Counted from the stretch's first letter, positions 25,509 to 37,616 are shown. The stretch: DNA of 42,346 bases from CADEED01 sp043747835 (GCA_043747835.1 JAYTOK010000067.1:1-42346), one strand, 5' to 3'. The notes: generated by a model from the sequence alone, not told the origin. Numbers and translations: made by a program.

Positions 25509-26525
25509 TTAGACGCACGCTGCAAAACCTCCCCAGGTTGCAGGTGCGGCCCCATCGCCATCCACCAGGCGATCGAGACTTTGTTTCGTCAACGCAAACT
25601 GTATCGCCGACGTCGAAGCTGCCATCAACTCCCGACGAACGTCAGGTGCATCCTGCAACTTTTCGAAATACCAACCGAGGTGTTTGCGTGCGACTCGAAT
25701 GCCGGTCTCTTCACCGTAAAAAGCGTAGAGGGATTCGAGGTGCGCGAGGATGGTAGCACTCACTTCGGAGATTGGAAGTGCGGGCGCATTTTTTCCGCGT
25801 GACAAAAAATAATTGACATCACGGAAAATCCACGGCGAGCCATGCGCGGCGCGGCCGAGCATTACTCCTGTCGCACGAGTCAAATCAAGCACCGTGCGCG
25901 CTTTCTGCGGCGAATCGATGTCACCGTTCGCGAATAACGGAATGCGCACATGCGATGCGATTTCGCGAATGGTTTCGTACTCCGCTGCGCCGTCGTAGAA
26001 ATCTTCGCGCGTGCGTCCATGAACGGCGAGCGCTGCGATGCCACACGACTCCGCGAGTTGCGCGATGCGCACACCGTTGCGCAGATCGCGATTCCACCCG
26101 GTGCGCGTCTTCAACGTCACCGGGACGTTCACCGATGAAACGACCGCGGAAAGAATTTTCGCGACGAGCGGTTCGTCGGTGAGCAGCGCGGATCCGCACA
26201 GCTTGTTGCAGACTTTCTTCGCGGGACATCCCATGTTGATGTCGATGATCTGCGCGCCCAAGTCGACGTTGCGTCGCGCCGCCTCCGCGAGAGCCTCGGG
26301 GTCCGCGCCCGCGAGTTGCACGACTCGCGGCTCGGGTTCACCCGCGTGATCCATGCGCGACTTCGTTTTCTTCGTCGACCAGAGACGCACGTCGCTCGTG
26401 ATCATTTCCGACGCCGCGAGCCCCGCGCCGAAGCGCTTTGCGATCACGCGAAACGGGCGGTCGGTCACGCCCACCATGGGCGCGAGCACCACATTCGAAC
26501 TGAGTTCGTATGGACCGATTCGCAT
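25509..26525 (-). CDS. dusB: tRNA-dihydrouridine synthase B
   Basis: An FMN enzyme that reduces uridine to dihydrouridine in tRNA. The protein has 338 residues. Motifs are LAPMVGVTDRPFR at the N-terminus, NMGCPAKKVCNKLCGSALL containing the catalytic Cys, KTRTGW, HGRTREDFYDG and the phosphate-binding MLGRAAHGSPWIF. ATG 26525 starts at MRIGPYELS, the conserved point; the frame continues to 26627 into the DUF3426 gene. It precedes fis in the operon, as in E. coli. Confidence 0.94.
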   Translation of the reverse strand: MRIGPYELSSNVVLAPMVGVTDRPFRVIAKRFGAGLAASEMITSDVRLWSTKKTKSRMDHAGEPEPRVVQLAGADPEALAEAARRNVDLGAQIIDINMGCPAKKVCNKLCGSALLTDEPLVAKILSAVVSSVNVPVTLKTRTGWNRDLRNGVRIAQLAESCGIAALAVHGRTREDFYDGAAEYETIREIASHVRIPLFANGDIDSPQKARTVLDLTRATGVMLGRAAHGSPWIFRDVNYFLSRGKNAPALPISEVSATILAHLESLYAFYGEETGIRVARKHLGWYFEKLQDAPDVRRELMAASTSAIQFALTKQSLDRLVDGDGAAPATWGGFAACV

Positions 26526-26541
26526 GGGGCGGAGGTTACCG

Positions 26542-28023
<1,482 letters not shown>

Positions 28024-28048
28024 CGGACTGTTTCTCTACTCGGAGGGC

Positions 28049-28927
28049 TCAGGTTCGGCGGGAACCGGCCAGCGCCGTCCAGCCGTCGCGCGACGCAAAA
28101 GGCGCGATATCAAACCACGGTGAATGCGCGCGTGTCACCTCGTCGGTCTGCGCTTCGAGCAAACCCGCGAGCACGATCCGGCCGCCGGGCCGCATGAGCG
28201 CGGCGAATCGCGGCGCGAGCTCGCACAGCGGACCGCAGAGGATGTTAGCGAGCAGGATGTCCGCATTCGCGGGCAACTCCGCGTCCTTCGCCACGACGTG
28301 AACCTGCGGACCCACGCCGTTCGCGGTTGCGTTGTCGTTCGTCGCGGTCAGTGCCTGCGGGTCGATGTCGTAGGCATAACTTTCGCGAGCGCCGAGCTTC
28401 ACGGCGGCAACCGCGAGGACGCCGGAGCCGCAGCCGTAATCGATCGCGAGCTGGCCCTCCGCGGCATTTTCGTCGAGCCAGGAAAGACACATCGCCGTGG
28501 TGGCATGCGTGCCGGTGCCGAACGCGAGCCCGGGATCGAGCCTCACCACGACGGCGCCTTCGGTGTGCACGTGCGCATGATGCGGCGACACCCACAGCCG
28601 GCGGCCGAAACACATCGGATGGAAGTCGCGCAGCCACTCGCGTTCCCACACCTTGTCGGCCAGCGTTTCCACCCGCAGCTTCTCGGGAGCCACGCGCAAC
28701 ACGTGCGAGAGACTCGCGACGAGATCCTGCGGTGACGTGTCGAACGAGAACAGCGCCTGCAGTCGCGAGTGCGGCCAGAGCCGGAACTCGCCCGGCGCGG
28801 GCTCGAGGATCGGGTCGTCGCGCTGGTCGGTGTACGACACCGCGAGCGCACCCAGCTCGAAGCAGGCCTCTTCGACGCGCTCCGCGTCCAACCCGTCCAG
28901 ATCCAGCGTGAGAGCTAACTGCGGCAA
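28049..28927 (-). CDS. prmA: Ribosomal protein L11 methyltransferase
   Basis: A SAM-dependent enzyme that trimethylates ribosomal protein L11. The protein has 292 residues, the usual length. The N-terminal domain binds L11. The methyltransferase domain carries LDPGLAFGTGTHATTAMCL, then IDYGCGSGVLAVAAVKLGA (SAM-binding motif I) and ILLANILCGPL (motif IV). It follows accC by 13 bases in the operon, a common gammaproteobacterial order. Confidence 0.95.
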   Translation of the reverse strand: MPQLALTLDLDGLDAERVEEACFELGALAVSYTDQRDDPILEPAPGEFRLWPHSRLQALFSFDTSPQDLVASLSHVLRVAPEKLRVETLADKVWEREWLRDFHPMCFGRRLWVSPHHAHVHTEGAVVVRLDPGLAFGTGTHATTAMCLSWLDENAAEGQLAIDYGCGSGVLAVAAVKLGARESYAYDIDPQALTATNDNATANGVGPQVHVVAKDAELPANADILLANILCGPLCELAPRFAALMRPGGRIVLAGLLEAQTDEVTRAHSPWFDIAPFASRDGWTALAGSRRT

Positions 28928-28940
28928 GGGCTATCCGGGA

Positions 28941-30284
28941 TCACTTCAGACCGAGACGACGCTCCAGGTAGTGGATGTCCTGTCCACCGGTGCGGAAAGC
29001 CTGGTGCGTGAAGATTTCCTGATGCAGGGCCGTGTTCGTCTTGATGCCTTCGACGACCATCTCCGCGAGCGCGTTGCGCATGCGCGCGATCGCGGTCTCG
29101 CGCGTGTCGCCGTACGCGATGATCTTGGCGATCAGCGAATCGTAGTGCGGCGGCACGTTGTAACCGGAATAGATGTGACTATCTACCCGGATGCCCGGGC
29201 CGCCCGGCGCGTGCCAGAGCTTGATGGGGCCAGGCGACGGCATGAAGGTCTTGGCGTCCTCGGCATTGATACGGCATTCGATCGCATGGCCGGTGAGCTT
29301 GATGTCCTTCTGCATGTACTTCAGCTTCTCGCCCGAGGCGATCATCAGCTGCGCCTTGACGAGGTCGACGCCCGTGATCAGTTCGGTCACCGGGTGTTCG
29401 ACCTGGATGCGCGTGTTCATCTCGATGAAGTAGAACTCGTCGTCCTGGTAGAGGAACTCGAGCGTGCCCGCGCTGCGGTAGCCCACCGCCTTGCACGCTT
29501 CCACGACGCGCGCGCCCATCTTCTCGCGCTGGGCGTCGGTGATGCCCGGTGCGGGCGCTTCCTCGATGACCTTCTGGTGGCGGCGCTGCATCGAACAGTC
29601 GCGCTCGCCCAGGTGGATCACGTTGCCGTAGTTGTCGGCCAACACCTGGAACTCGATGTGGCGCGGCCGCTCCAGGAATTTCTCCATGTAGACCTGGTCG
29701 TTGTTGAACGCGGCGTGGGCCTCGCTCTTCGTGACCGCGATCGCATTGAGCAACGCGGCTTCGCTGTGCACCACGCGCATGCCGCGGCCGCCGCCGCCGC
29801 CGGATGCCTTGATGATCACCGGGTAGCCGATGTCCTTCGCGATCCGGAAATTCTCCTCCGGCACGTCGCCCAGGGGGCCGCCGGAGCCCGGCACGCAGGG
29901 CACGCCAGCCTTCTTCATCACGTTGATGGCCGACACCTTGTCGCCCATCATGCGGATCACGTCGGCGCGCGGACCGATGAAGGTGAAGCCGCTTTTTTCC
30001 ACGCGCTCGGCAAAATCCGCGTTCTCCGACAGGAAGCCGTAACCCGGGTGGATGCCGACCGCGTCCGTGACCTCGGCGGCGCTGATGATCGCCGGCATGT
30101 TGAGGTAACTCTTCTGCGACTGCGGCGGACCGATGCAGACCGATTCGTCGGCGAGCAACACGTGCTTGAGGTTGTAGTCGGCGGTGGAGTGCACCGCGAC
30201 CGTCTTGATGCCCAGCTCGCGGCAGGCCCGCAGGATTCGCAGAGCGATCTCGCCGCGATTGGCGATGATGATCTTGTCGAGCAT
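28941..30284 (-). CDS. accC: Acetyl-CoA carboxylase biotin carboxylase subunit
   Basis: It carboxylates biotin on AccB with ATP and bicarbonate, the first step of fatty-acid synthesis. The protein has 447 residues. It opens MLDKIIIANRGEIALRILRA and carries the ATP-grasp Gly-rich loop KASGGGGGRGMRVV, EKFLERPRHIEFQVLAD, and the catalytic EMNTRIQVEHPVTE. ATG 30284 lies eight bases after accB; the frame runs upstream to 30905 without similarity. The operon order accB-accC is universal in proteobacteria. Confidence 0.97.
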   Translation of the reverse strand: MLDKIIIANRGEIALRILRACRELGIKTVAVHSTADYNLKHVLLADESVCIGPPQSQKSYLNMPAIISAAEVTDAVGIHPGYGFLSENADFAERVEKSGFTFIGPRADVIRMMGDKVSAINVMKKAGVPCVPGSGGPLGDVPEENFRIAKDIGYPVIIKASGGGGGRGMRVVHSEAALLNAIAVTKSEAHAAFNNDQVYMEKFLERPRHIEFQVLADNYGNVIHLGERDCSMQRRHQKVIEEAPAPGITDAQREKMGARVVEACKAVGYRSAGTLEFLYQDDEFYFIEMNTRIQVEHPVTELITGVDLVKAQLMIASGEKLKYMQKDIKLTGHAIECRINAEDAKTFMPSPGPIKLWHAPGGPGIRVDSHIYSGYNVPPHYDSLIAKIIAYGDTRETAIARMRNALAEMVVEGIKTNTALHQEIFTHQAFRTGGQDIHYLERRLGLK

Positions 30285-30292
30285 GGTCGCTC

Positions 30293-30760
30293 TTATTCGA
30301 TGACGAAGAGGGGCTGACCGAACTCCACCGGATCGCCGCTCGTGGCCATGATCGCGGTGACCTTTCCGGTCTTGTCGCTCTCGATCTGATTCATCATCTT
30401 CATCGCTTCGATGATGCAGAGCACCTGTCCTTCCTTTACCTCGGTGCCGATCTCGACGAACGGCTTCGCGCCGGGCGAGGGCGCGCCATAGAAGGTGCCG
30501 ACCATGGGAGCGGCTACCACATGTTCGCTGGCGCGGCGCGCGGGCACGGAGGGAACGCCACCGGAGGCGGTCGCGGCCACGGCCGGCGCGGGGAGCGCCG
30601 CGACGGGCGCCTGCATCATCATGGGAGCCGCGTGAGTCACCATCGGGCCGGTCGGCATGCGGCTGATGCGCACCGACTCTTCGCCTTCCTTGATCTCGAT
30701 CTCGGCGATCCCCGATTCCTCGAGTAGTTCGATGAGTTTCTTGACTTTGCGAATGTCCAA
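30293..30760 (-). CDS. accB: Biotin carboxyl carrier protein
   Basis: The biotinylated subunit of acetyl-CoA carboxylase. The protein has 155 residues. An N-terminal MDIRKVKKLIELLEESG helix is followed by an Ala/Pro-rich linker. The C-terminal biotinyl domain carries IEAMKMMNQIE, where the Lys between the two Met residues receives biotin, and the 'thumb' VGTFYGAPSPGAKPF typical of bacterial BCCP. It lies between aroQ and accC. Confidence 0.96.
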   Translation of the reverse strand: MDIRKVKKLIELLEESGIAEIEIKEGEESVRISRMPTGPMVTHAAPMMMQAPVAALPAPAVAATASGGVPSVPARRASEHVVAAPMVGTFYGAPSPGAKPFVEIGTEVKEGQVLCIIEAMKMMNQIESDKTGKVTAIMATSGDPVEFGQPLFVIE

Positions 30761-30786
30761 AGCGGACTCCCTTCTGGTGAATCTTT

Positions 30787-31227
30787 TTATTTGCCGACGC
30801 GTTGGGCGGCGGCCTGGATCGCGAGCTCGTAACCCTGAGCGCCGAGGCCGACGATGCAGCCCACCGCGATGTCCGAGAAATACGAGTGATGCCGGAATTT
30901 TTCACGCGCGAACGTGTTGGAGAGGTGCAGCTCGATGAACGGCAACTTCACGCCGAGCAGCGCGTCGCGCAGCGCCACGCTCGTGTGGGTGAAGCCGCCC
31001 GGGTTGATGATCGCGAACGCGATGCCGTTGGCGCGCGCGGTCTGCACGCGGTCGATCAGTTCGTGTTCGGCATTGCTCTGGAAGGCGACCAGTTCATGGC
31101 CCAGGCGGGTGGCGGCGTTCTTGGCGCGCTCTTCGATGGACGCGAGCGTGTCGGCGCCGTAAACCTCGGGTTCGCGCTGGCCCAGGAGGTTGAGATTGGG
31201 ACCGTTCAGTAATAAGAGTCGCGCCAT
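30787..31227 (-). CDS. aroQ: 3-dehydroquinate dehydratase, type II
   Basis: It dehydrates 3-dehydroquinate in the shikimate pathway. The protein has 146 residues, and type II enzymes form dodecamers. Motifs are LLLLNGPNLNLLGQREPEVYG with the catalytic Arg and Tyr, QSNAEHELID, INPGGFTHTSVALRDAL, and ELHLSNTFAREKFRHHSYFS. It precedes accB by 26 bases, an order also seen in Pseudomonas. A 97-base gap separates it from the upstream tlpA-like gene, so a promoter may lie there. Confidence 0.96.
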   Translation of the reverse strand: MARLLLLNGPNLNLLGQREPEVYGADTLASIEERAKNAATRLGHELVAFQSNAEHELIDRVQTARANGIAFAIINPGGFTHTSVALRDALLGVKLPFIELHLSNTFAREKFRHHSYFSDIAVGCIVGLGAQGYELAIQAAAQRVGK

Positions 31228-31324
31228 GAGCCTCGAGATCGTTCCTTGGGTCTCCGGAAGGCGGCGAATTTACCGTAATTGGGTGAGAACGTGCGCGGGT
31301 TTCGTCAAACAGCAGCGATCACGC

Positions 31325-32053
31325 CTATTTCTGGGCGTTCGGAGCGACACCGGCCTCGTTTTTGGCACGTTCGAGGGCCATCTCGCGGAAAGCATCGTTG
31401 ACCGCGGCCTGAGCTGCCTGCAGCGTCAAGATGCCATTGTCGATGTCACGCAACCGATCGAACGCGAAATTGGCTTCATCTTCGTGTAACTCGCCCACTT
31501 TGATCGTCAGAATCCTTCCCCGGCTGTCCGCGAAGACTGAGAAGGGGAAGGCCATGCCCATGCCGAACGCTTCCGCGGCGGCCAATCCATCCTCTTCTCC
31601 AATCAGCAGCGGGTAGTTGATGGGCACTTTCTTGACGAACTTGAGGACATCGTCCCGGAAATCGACGGCAACGCCGACGATCTCTGCATTTTGAGCTTTT
31701 CGCTGCGCTCTCACCTTGTTGAGCAGCGGAATCTCGCGGCGACACGGAGCACACCACGTCGCCCAGAAATTCACCATGAGCGGGCGACCGCTGAAACTCG
31801 AGAGTTTGGTGGGGGTTCCGTCCACGGCCGCGAGCGTGATGTCGGGTAACGAGTCGGGGACGATTCGCTTCTTCGATTCCGGCGTGTCCGTCGGCGTCGG
31901 CGTCGGCGCCGTCGCCGTCGCGGGAACCGCCTCGAGCTTCGCGGTCGGCTCGGGTGCCTTCGCTTTGTACGCGAAGTACCCCGCGATTCCGGCGACGAGA
32001 ATGATCAACGGCCCGACGAAGTATCGGGCCTGCGAAGAATTCGGTTGGCTCAC
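31325..32053 (-). CDS. TlpA-family thioredoxin-fold protein, membrane-anchored
   Basis: The protein has 242 residues. One N-terminal helix (YFVGPLIILVAGIAGYFAY) anchors it in the inner membrane, followed by a Thr/Pro-rich linker. The periplasmic thioredoxin domain has MVNFWATWCAPCRREIPLL with the redox pair Cys-x-x-Cys (WCAPC). A reductase role toward periplasmic disulfides is expected. Its ATG overlaps the dsbD stop by four bases (ATGA), so DsbD may supply it with electrons. Confidence 0.88.
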   Translation of the reverse strand: MSQPNSSQARYFVGPLIILVAGIAGYFAYKAKAPEPTAKLEAVPATATAPTPTPTDTPESKKRIVPDSLPDITLAAVDGTPTKLSSFSGRPLMVNFWATWCAPCRREIPLLNKVRAQRKAQNAEIVGVAVDFRDDVLKFVKKVPINYPLLIGEEDGLAAAEAFGMGMAFPFSVFADSRGRILTIKVGELHEDEANFAFDRLRDIDNGILTLQAAQAAVNDAFREMALERAKNEAGVAPNAQK

Positions 32054-34260
32054 GGTGCGGGTTGGGTCGCGGGTGCGACGGCCTGCCGGACCACAGCCGC
32101 GAACTCCGCAGCCTTCATGAATCCGACGACACGGAAGTTTCGCCGTTCCACGCCGTCCGCGCCATAGAACGCGATCGTCGGCGGGCCGAAGATGCCGAAG
32201 TGCTTGAGCAGGGCCTGGTCGTCGTCGTCATTCTTCGTGACGTCCGCCTGCAGCAACACGGCACCCGCGAGCGCGTCCTGCACTTCCTTGACCGTGAATG
32301 TGTTGTGTTCCATCTCGATGCACGACACGCACCAGTCCGCGTAGAAGTCGAGCATCACCGGGTGACCGGCCGACTTCGCCGCGGCGACTTCGCGCTCGAG
32401 ATCCGCCAGCGTCTTGATGCGCTTGAACTCGAGATGCGTTTGTTTCGCCGCGAGTTGCGGAATCGGCATGAGCGGATTGGTCCCGCCCTGCGATGCGCCC
32501 ACGAGAACGGCCAGGCCGTAAATCGCGGCGGCCACAGCAAGCGCGCGTGCCGTCGCGCGGCCTCCCGCGGACTTTGCGCGTGCGCGCCAGAGCACCCACG
32601 CGAGCACGAACGCGGGCACCGCCCAGCAGAGCAGACCGAGCCACCCCGGCAGGATGCGCGCCAACATCCACGCGGCCACCGCGAGGAACAGCACGCCGAA
32701 GAGATTCTTCACCGTATCCATCCACGCGCCCGCGCGCGGGAGTAGTTTGCCGGCCGACGCGCCGACGATCAGCAGCGGAGTTCCCATGCCGATGCTCATC
32801 ACGAACAATGCAGCGCCACCGCGCACGACGTCGCCCGTCTGGCTGATCACGGTCAATGCCGCGATCAACGGCGGCGCGACGCAGGCCGAGACGATGAGCG
32901 CCGACAGAGCACCCATGACGCCCACGCCGATATAGGTTCCGGCCTGCTGCTCGTTGCTCTTGCTGCTGAGCCGCGTCTGAATGAAGCCGGGCATTTCGAT
33001 CGTGAAGAACCCGAGCATCGATGCCGCGAGCACTACGAACAACAGGCTGAATACCGCGATGATCCACGGTTGGTTGAACGTCGCCTGCAGGTTGAAGCCC
33101 TGGCCGATCGCGCCCGCGGCGACGCCCGCCGCGGTGTACGTGAAGGCCATGCCGAGCACGTACGCGATGGAGAGCAGGAACGAGCGACGCGTCGAAATGT
33201 TCTCGCCGCCGCCCGCGATGATTCCCGACAGGATCGGCACCATCGGCAAGACGCACGGCGTGAATGCGAGCAGCAGCCCCGCGCCGAAGAACGACAGCAA
33301 CACGAGCGCGAGGTTTCCGTTCTTGATCTTCTCGGCGTAGCTGTCCTGTTCGGAGACGTAGGCGCCGGCGGCCGGCGTCGCGGCACTCGCCATCGTCGCC
33401 GGTGCGCCGTCGAGAGAGATGTTCAGCGTCTTCGTGATCGGCGGATAGCAGAGGCCCGCATCCGCGCAGCCCTGGTACGTCACGCTCACGGTCACCTTCG
33501 CGGAACCCGGCGGCACGGAGAACGAGGCGTCCAGGCTGCCCCGATAGACTTCCTGCTCGCCGAAATATTCGTCGGAGTGAGACTCGCCCTTCGGCAGCAC
33601 GACCGCGCCGATCGCCTTCGTGTCGTTCGCGGGCGCGACCTTGATGCGCTCTTTATAGAGGTAGTAACCGTCGGCGATGCGCCAGTTCAGCAAAATGTCG
33701 TTCACCGAGCGCGCATCGGCCGTCAGCACGAACGCGACTTCGGGATCGAGGAAGTCTTCATCGCCAGAGACGGCGGGCGCTTTCGCGAAGAGCGCGTCAG
33801 CGGTGGTGGTCGCGGCCGTGGTTGCCGCGCCGACAGTTGCCGTTGCGTCCCAGGTCGACGGCGGATAACAGAGACCCGCGTCCGCGCAGCCCTGCCACTT
33901 GAGTTTGAGCGCGATCTTGTCGCCGGCCGCGGTTCCCGTGAGCGGTGCCGTGACCTTGAAAGTGCCGCGGAAGACTTCCTGTTCGCCGAAGTATTCGTCC
34001 TTGTGGATCTCGGCTTTCGGATACACCGGTTCGCCGACCGTGACCCCAGGTGTCGCCGCGGCGATGCCGAAACGCTTCTTGTAGAGGTAGTAGCCGGAAG
34101 TCGCGTTCCACTCGACGGTGAGCGTCTTTTCGTCGGCGCTGACGGAGTACTTGAAGGCGTCCTCGGGAGCCAGGAACTCGTCTTCCCCGATTGCGAATGC
34201 CGGGAGGGAGTACAGGGCGGCGACCGCCAAAACCGCAGCGAGAAGATTCTTGACGCGCAC
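32050..34260 (-). CDS. dsbD: Thiol:disulfide interchange protein DsbD with duplicated alpha domain
   Basis: An inner-membrane protein that carries electrons from cytosolic thioredoxin to the periplasm. From GTG 34260 it has 736 residues, versus ~565 in E. coli. It opens MRVKNLLAAVLAVAALYSLP (signal peptide). Two N-terminal DsbD-alpha domains each end in GCADAGLCYPP, keeping the C-x5-C pair, 140 residues apart. A multi-helix beta domain (FTPCVLPMVPIL) and a thioredoxin-like gamma domain (DFYADWCVSC) follow. The GTG has AGAGG upstream; ATGs at 34293 and 34305 are alternatives. The stop overlaps the tlpA-like gene. Confidence 0.93.
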   Translation of the reverse strand: MRVKNLLAAVLAVAALYSLPAFAIGEDEFLAPEDAFKYSVSADEKTLTVEWNATSGYYLYKKRFGIAAATPGVTVGEPVYPKAEIHKDEYFGEQEVFRGTFKVTAPLTGTAAGDKIALKLKWQGCADAGLCYPPSTWDATATVGAATTAATTTADALFAKAPAVSGDEDFLDPEVAFVLTADARSVNDILLNWRIADGYYLYKERIKVAPANDTKAIGAVVLPKGESHSDEYFGEQEVYRGSLDASFSVPPGSAKVTVSVTYQGCADAGLCYPPITKTLNISLDGAPATMASAATPAAGAYVSEQDSYAEKIKNGNLALVLLSFFGAGLLLAFTPCVLPMVPILSGIIAGGGENISTRRSFLLSIAYVLGMAFTYTAAGVAAGAIGQGFNLQATFNQPWIIAVFSLLFVVLAASMLGFFTIEMPGFIQTRLSSKSNEQQAGTYIGVGVMGALSALIVSACVAPPLIAALTVISQTGDVVRGGAALFVMSIGMGTPLLIVGASAGKLLPRAGAWMDTVKNLFGVLFLAVAAWMLARILPGWLGLLCWAVPAFVLAWVLWRARAKSAGGRATARALAVAAAIYGLAVLVGASQGGTNPLMPIPQLAAKQTHLEFKRIKTLADLEREVAAAKSAGHPVMLDFYADWCVSCIEMEHNTFTVKEVQDALAGAVLLQADVTKNDDDDQALLKHFGIFGPPTIAFYGADGVERRNFRVVGFMKAAEFAAVVRQAVAPATQPAP

Positions 34261-34431
34261 TCTCAACACCTCTGGACCCCGAAAGGCCGCCATCCTATTC
34301 GACATATGGGCTGTACGAGCCGGCGGCATGATCCGATGCCCGCCAAGCACTTGGCTTCGATCTGACCCGCAATTCGGGTCGTAAATTGCAGCCGGGGCCC
34401 GGCCTGCCTGCAAATAAATACTCGTCCGGGG

Positions 34432-34485
34432 TTGAATCTCGGGGGTTCGTCAATACAATTAGCAGCCTTCGAGGGAGAGTGCTAA
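34432..34485 (+). promoter_or_regulatory. groE promoter overlapping a CIRCE element
   Basis: TTGAAT (34432-34437) and TACAAT (34454-34459), spaced 16, form a sigma70-like promoter. The CIRCE-type inverted repeat TTAGCAGCC-N9-GAGTGCTAA (34459-34485) overlaps the -10 end; its right arm is perfect and its left arm matches 7 of 9. HrcA repression of the groE operon is therefore expected. The groES ribosome-binding site AAGGAG is at 34537-34542. Confidence 0.8.
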
Positions 34486-34549
34486 CAGCGTATCTCCCCG
34501 AAATTCCAAAAGTTTTCTATCAGTCATTCAATTTTTAAGGAGTGAATCC

Positions 34550-34843
34550 ATGAAGATTCGTCCCCTTCATGACCGCGTGATCGTGAAGCGTCTCGAAGAA
34601 GAGCGCGTTTCCGCAGGCGGCATCGTGATCCCGGACTCGGCCGCCGAAAAGCCCGTGCAGGGCAAGGTCGTCGCGGTCGGCAAGGGCAAGATCCTCGAGG
34701 ACGGCAACGTTCGTCCGCTCGACGTGAAAGTCGGCGACAAGATCCTGTTCGGCAAGTACTCCGGCACCGAAGTGAAGGTGGACGGAGATGATCTCGTGGT
34801 CATGCGTGAAGAAGACGTCATGGCCGTCATCGAGGGCAAATAA
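34550..34843 (+). CDS. groES: Co-chaperonin GroES
   Basis: The heptameric lid of the GroEL folding chamber. The protein has 97 residues, opening MKIRPLHDRVIVKRLEEE. It carries the mobile loop SAGGIVIPDSAAEKP and the C-terminal strand DDLVVMREEDVMAVIE. Shine-Dalgarno AAGGAG sits seven bases before the ATG. groEL begins two bases after the stop. Control is by the CIRCE promoter at 34432-34485. Confidence 0.98.
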   Translation: MKIRPLHDRVIVKRLEEERVSAGGIVIPDSAAEKPVQGKVVAVGKGKILEDGNVRPLDVKVGDKILFGKYSGTEVKVDGDDLVVMREEDVMAVIEGK

Positions 34844-34845
34844 TC

Positions 34846-36489
<1,644 letters not shown>

Positions 36490-36521
36490 GGAGCGGAGAC
36501 GCTCGTTACGGTTCGACGCTC

Positions 36522-36538
36522 AGCGTCTAGCTAGAGAA
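36522..36538. repeat. 17-bp direct repeat, copy 1
   Basis: AGCGTCTAGCTAGAGAA recurs exactly at 37576-37592, about 1.05 kb downstream in the same orientation. The pair brackets the groE terminator and the beta-barrel gene at 36827. Confidence 0.75.
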
Positions 36539-36543
36539 GATGG

Positions 36544-36576
36544 AAAACCCCCGGCGGGGAACTGCCGGGGGTTTTT
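36544..36576 (+). terminator. Intrinsic terminator of the groESL operon
   Basis: AAAACCCCCGGC and GCCGGGGGTTTT form a 12-bp stem around the 8-base loop GGGGAACT, and the stem ends in a run of five T. This is a typical rho-independent terminator about 55 bases after the groEL stop. Confidence 0.9.
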
Positions 36577-36826
36577 CTTTGGGCGATCGCACCGTGTTAC
36601 CGTTCCGCATCTATGGATTGAGGTGGAGCGTGAGTATGGAATCTTCACGGTGATGCGAGACGGGCTCGCGTCCGGAGGACGCGTACGGATAGCACCGCAG
36701 GTCCGCGTCCTGAACGTGGGTTCACGCAGGTTCAAACGGGGCTGATCAAACTACTGTGCGGATAGCGCCGTGTCATGATTGTCGCGGCAGCGGCAGATTC
36801 CAGTAAGCCATTCAAGGAGAGAAGAC

Positions 36827-37504
36827 ATGCTGATCCGCGTGACATGGGGTTCGATCGTCGCATCCTCGATATTTTGCCTGCTGGCGGGCCAGGCGCAGGC
36901 CAGCGAGCCGGGTTTCTATCTGATCGCAACGGGCGGGTCGGGTGACGAGAATCCGAAGAGCAACGGCATCAACTTCAGCAATTCGCAGGGCATCATCCAC
37001 GTTGATCCGGACCAGGTCGAAGTGAACGACGGTAGCTTCACCTGGGGCGTCGGCCTCGGTTACCGAATCAACCGCTACCTCGCCGGCGAAGTGGAGTACG
37101 CGGATTTCGGAACCACCGACGTGCACGAGCACTACACCCTCCCCAACGGTGGGCCGATTCCATTTCCCACCGAATTCGATCGGGTCTATTCGAGCAATGT
37201 CACCGGCCCCGTGTTGTCAATCCTGGGTACGCTGCCGTTGAGCCAGAGCTTCGACCTCTTCTTGCGCGGCGGCGCCTTGTTTGCCAGCCGCGAATACAGT
37301 TTGGGAGGTCAGAACATGTTTGGTGGGCAGGACCAGAAATTCGCAAGCACTGTATTGGTGGTCGGAGCGGGCGCCACCTGGTCGTTCGCGCAGCGCTGGG
37401 GACTCCGAGCCGAGTATCAGCAGAGCGGCTCCCTCGACGAGACACTCGTGACCGGCGAGACCCGGGTGAAGCGAATCTCGCTGAGTGCGCTTTATAGATT
37501 CTGA
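36827..37504 (+). CDS. Outer-membrane beta-barrel protein
   Basis: The protein has 225 residues. ATG 36827 has AAGGAGA six bases upstream and opens a signal peptide (MLIRVTWGSIVASSIFCLLA, ending near QAQA-S). The mature chain is a series of short amphipathic strands and ends LSALYRF, a C-terminal aromatic of the type recognised by the Bam machinery. It resembles OmpW/OmpX-like porins or OmpA-barrel proteins, with no OmpA peptidoglycan domain. It stands alone between the groE terminator and selO and is bracketed by a 17-bp direct repeat. Confidence 0.75.
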   Translation: MLIRVTWGSIVASSIFCLLAGQAQASEPGFYLIATGGSGDENPKSNGINFSNSQGIIHVDPDQVEVNDGSFTWGVGLGYRINRYLAGEVEYADFGTTDVHEHYTLPNGGPIPFPTEFDRVYSSNVTGPVLSILGTLPLSQSFDLFLRGGALFASREYSLGGQNMFGGQDQKFASTVLVVGAGATWSFAQRWGLRAEYQQSGSLDETLVTGETRVKRISLSALYRF

Positions 37505-37575
37505 TCGCCGAGAGCGGGATTCAGCGCCTGCATTTGCGCGGATGCGAACCACTCGGGTTTCGCCGCGCTTCGTCG

Positions 37576-37592
37576 AGCGTCTAGCTAGAGAA
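37576..37592. repeat. 17-bp direct repeat, copy 2
   Basis: This is an exact copy of AGCGTCTAGCTAGAGAA at 36522-36538. It lies 24 bases before the dienelactone hydrolase remnant at 37617. Confidence 0.75.
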
Positions 37593-37616
37593 CAAGGTGC
37601 GCTGCCAGGGCCTGGG

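Noticed and set aside
36577..36826. Possible small gene before the beta-barrel gene
   Set aside because: An open frame (IFTVMRDGLASGGRV) is visible but matches nothing I recognise and has no start signal.
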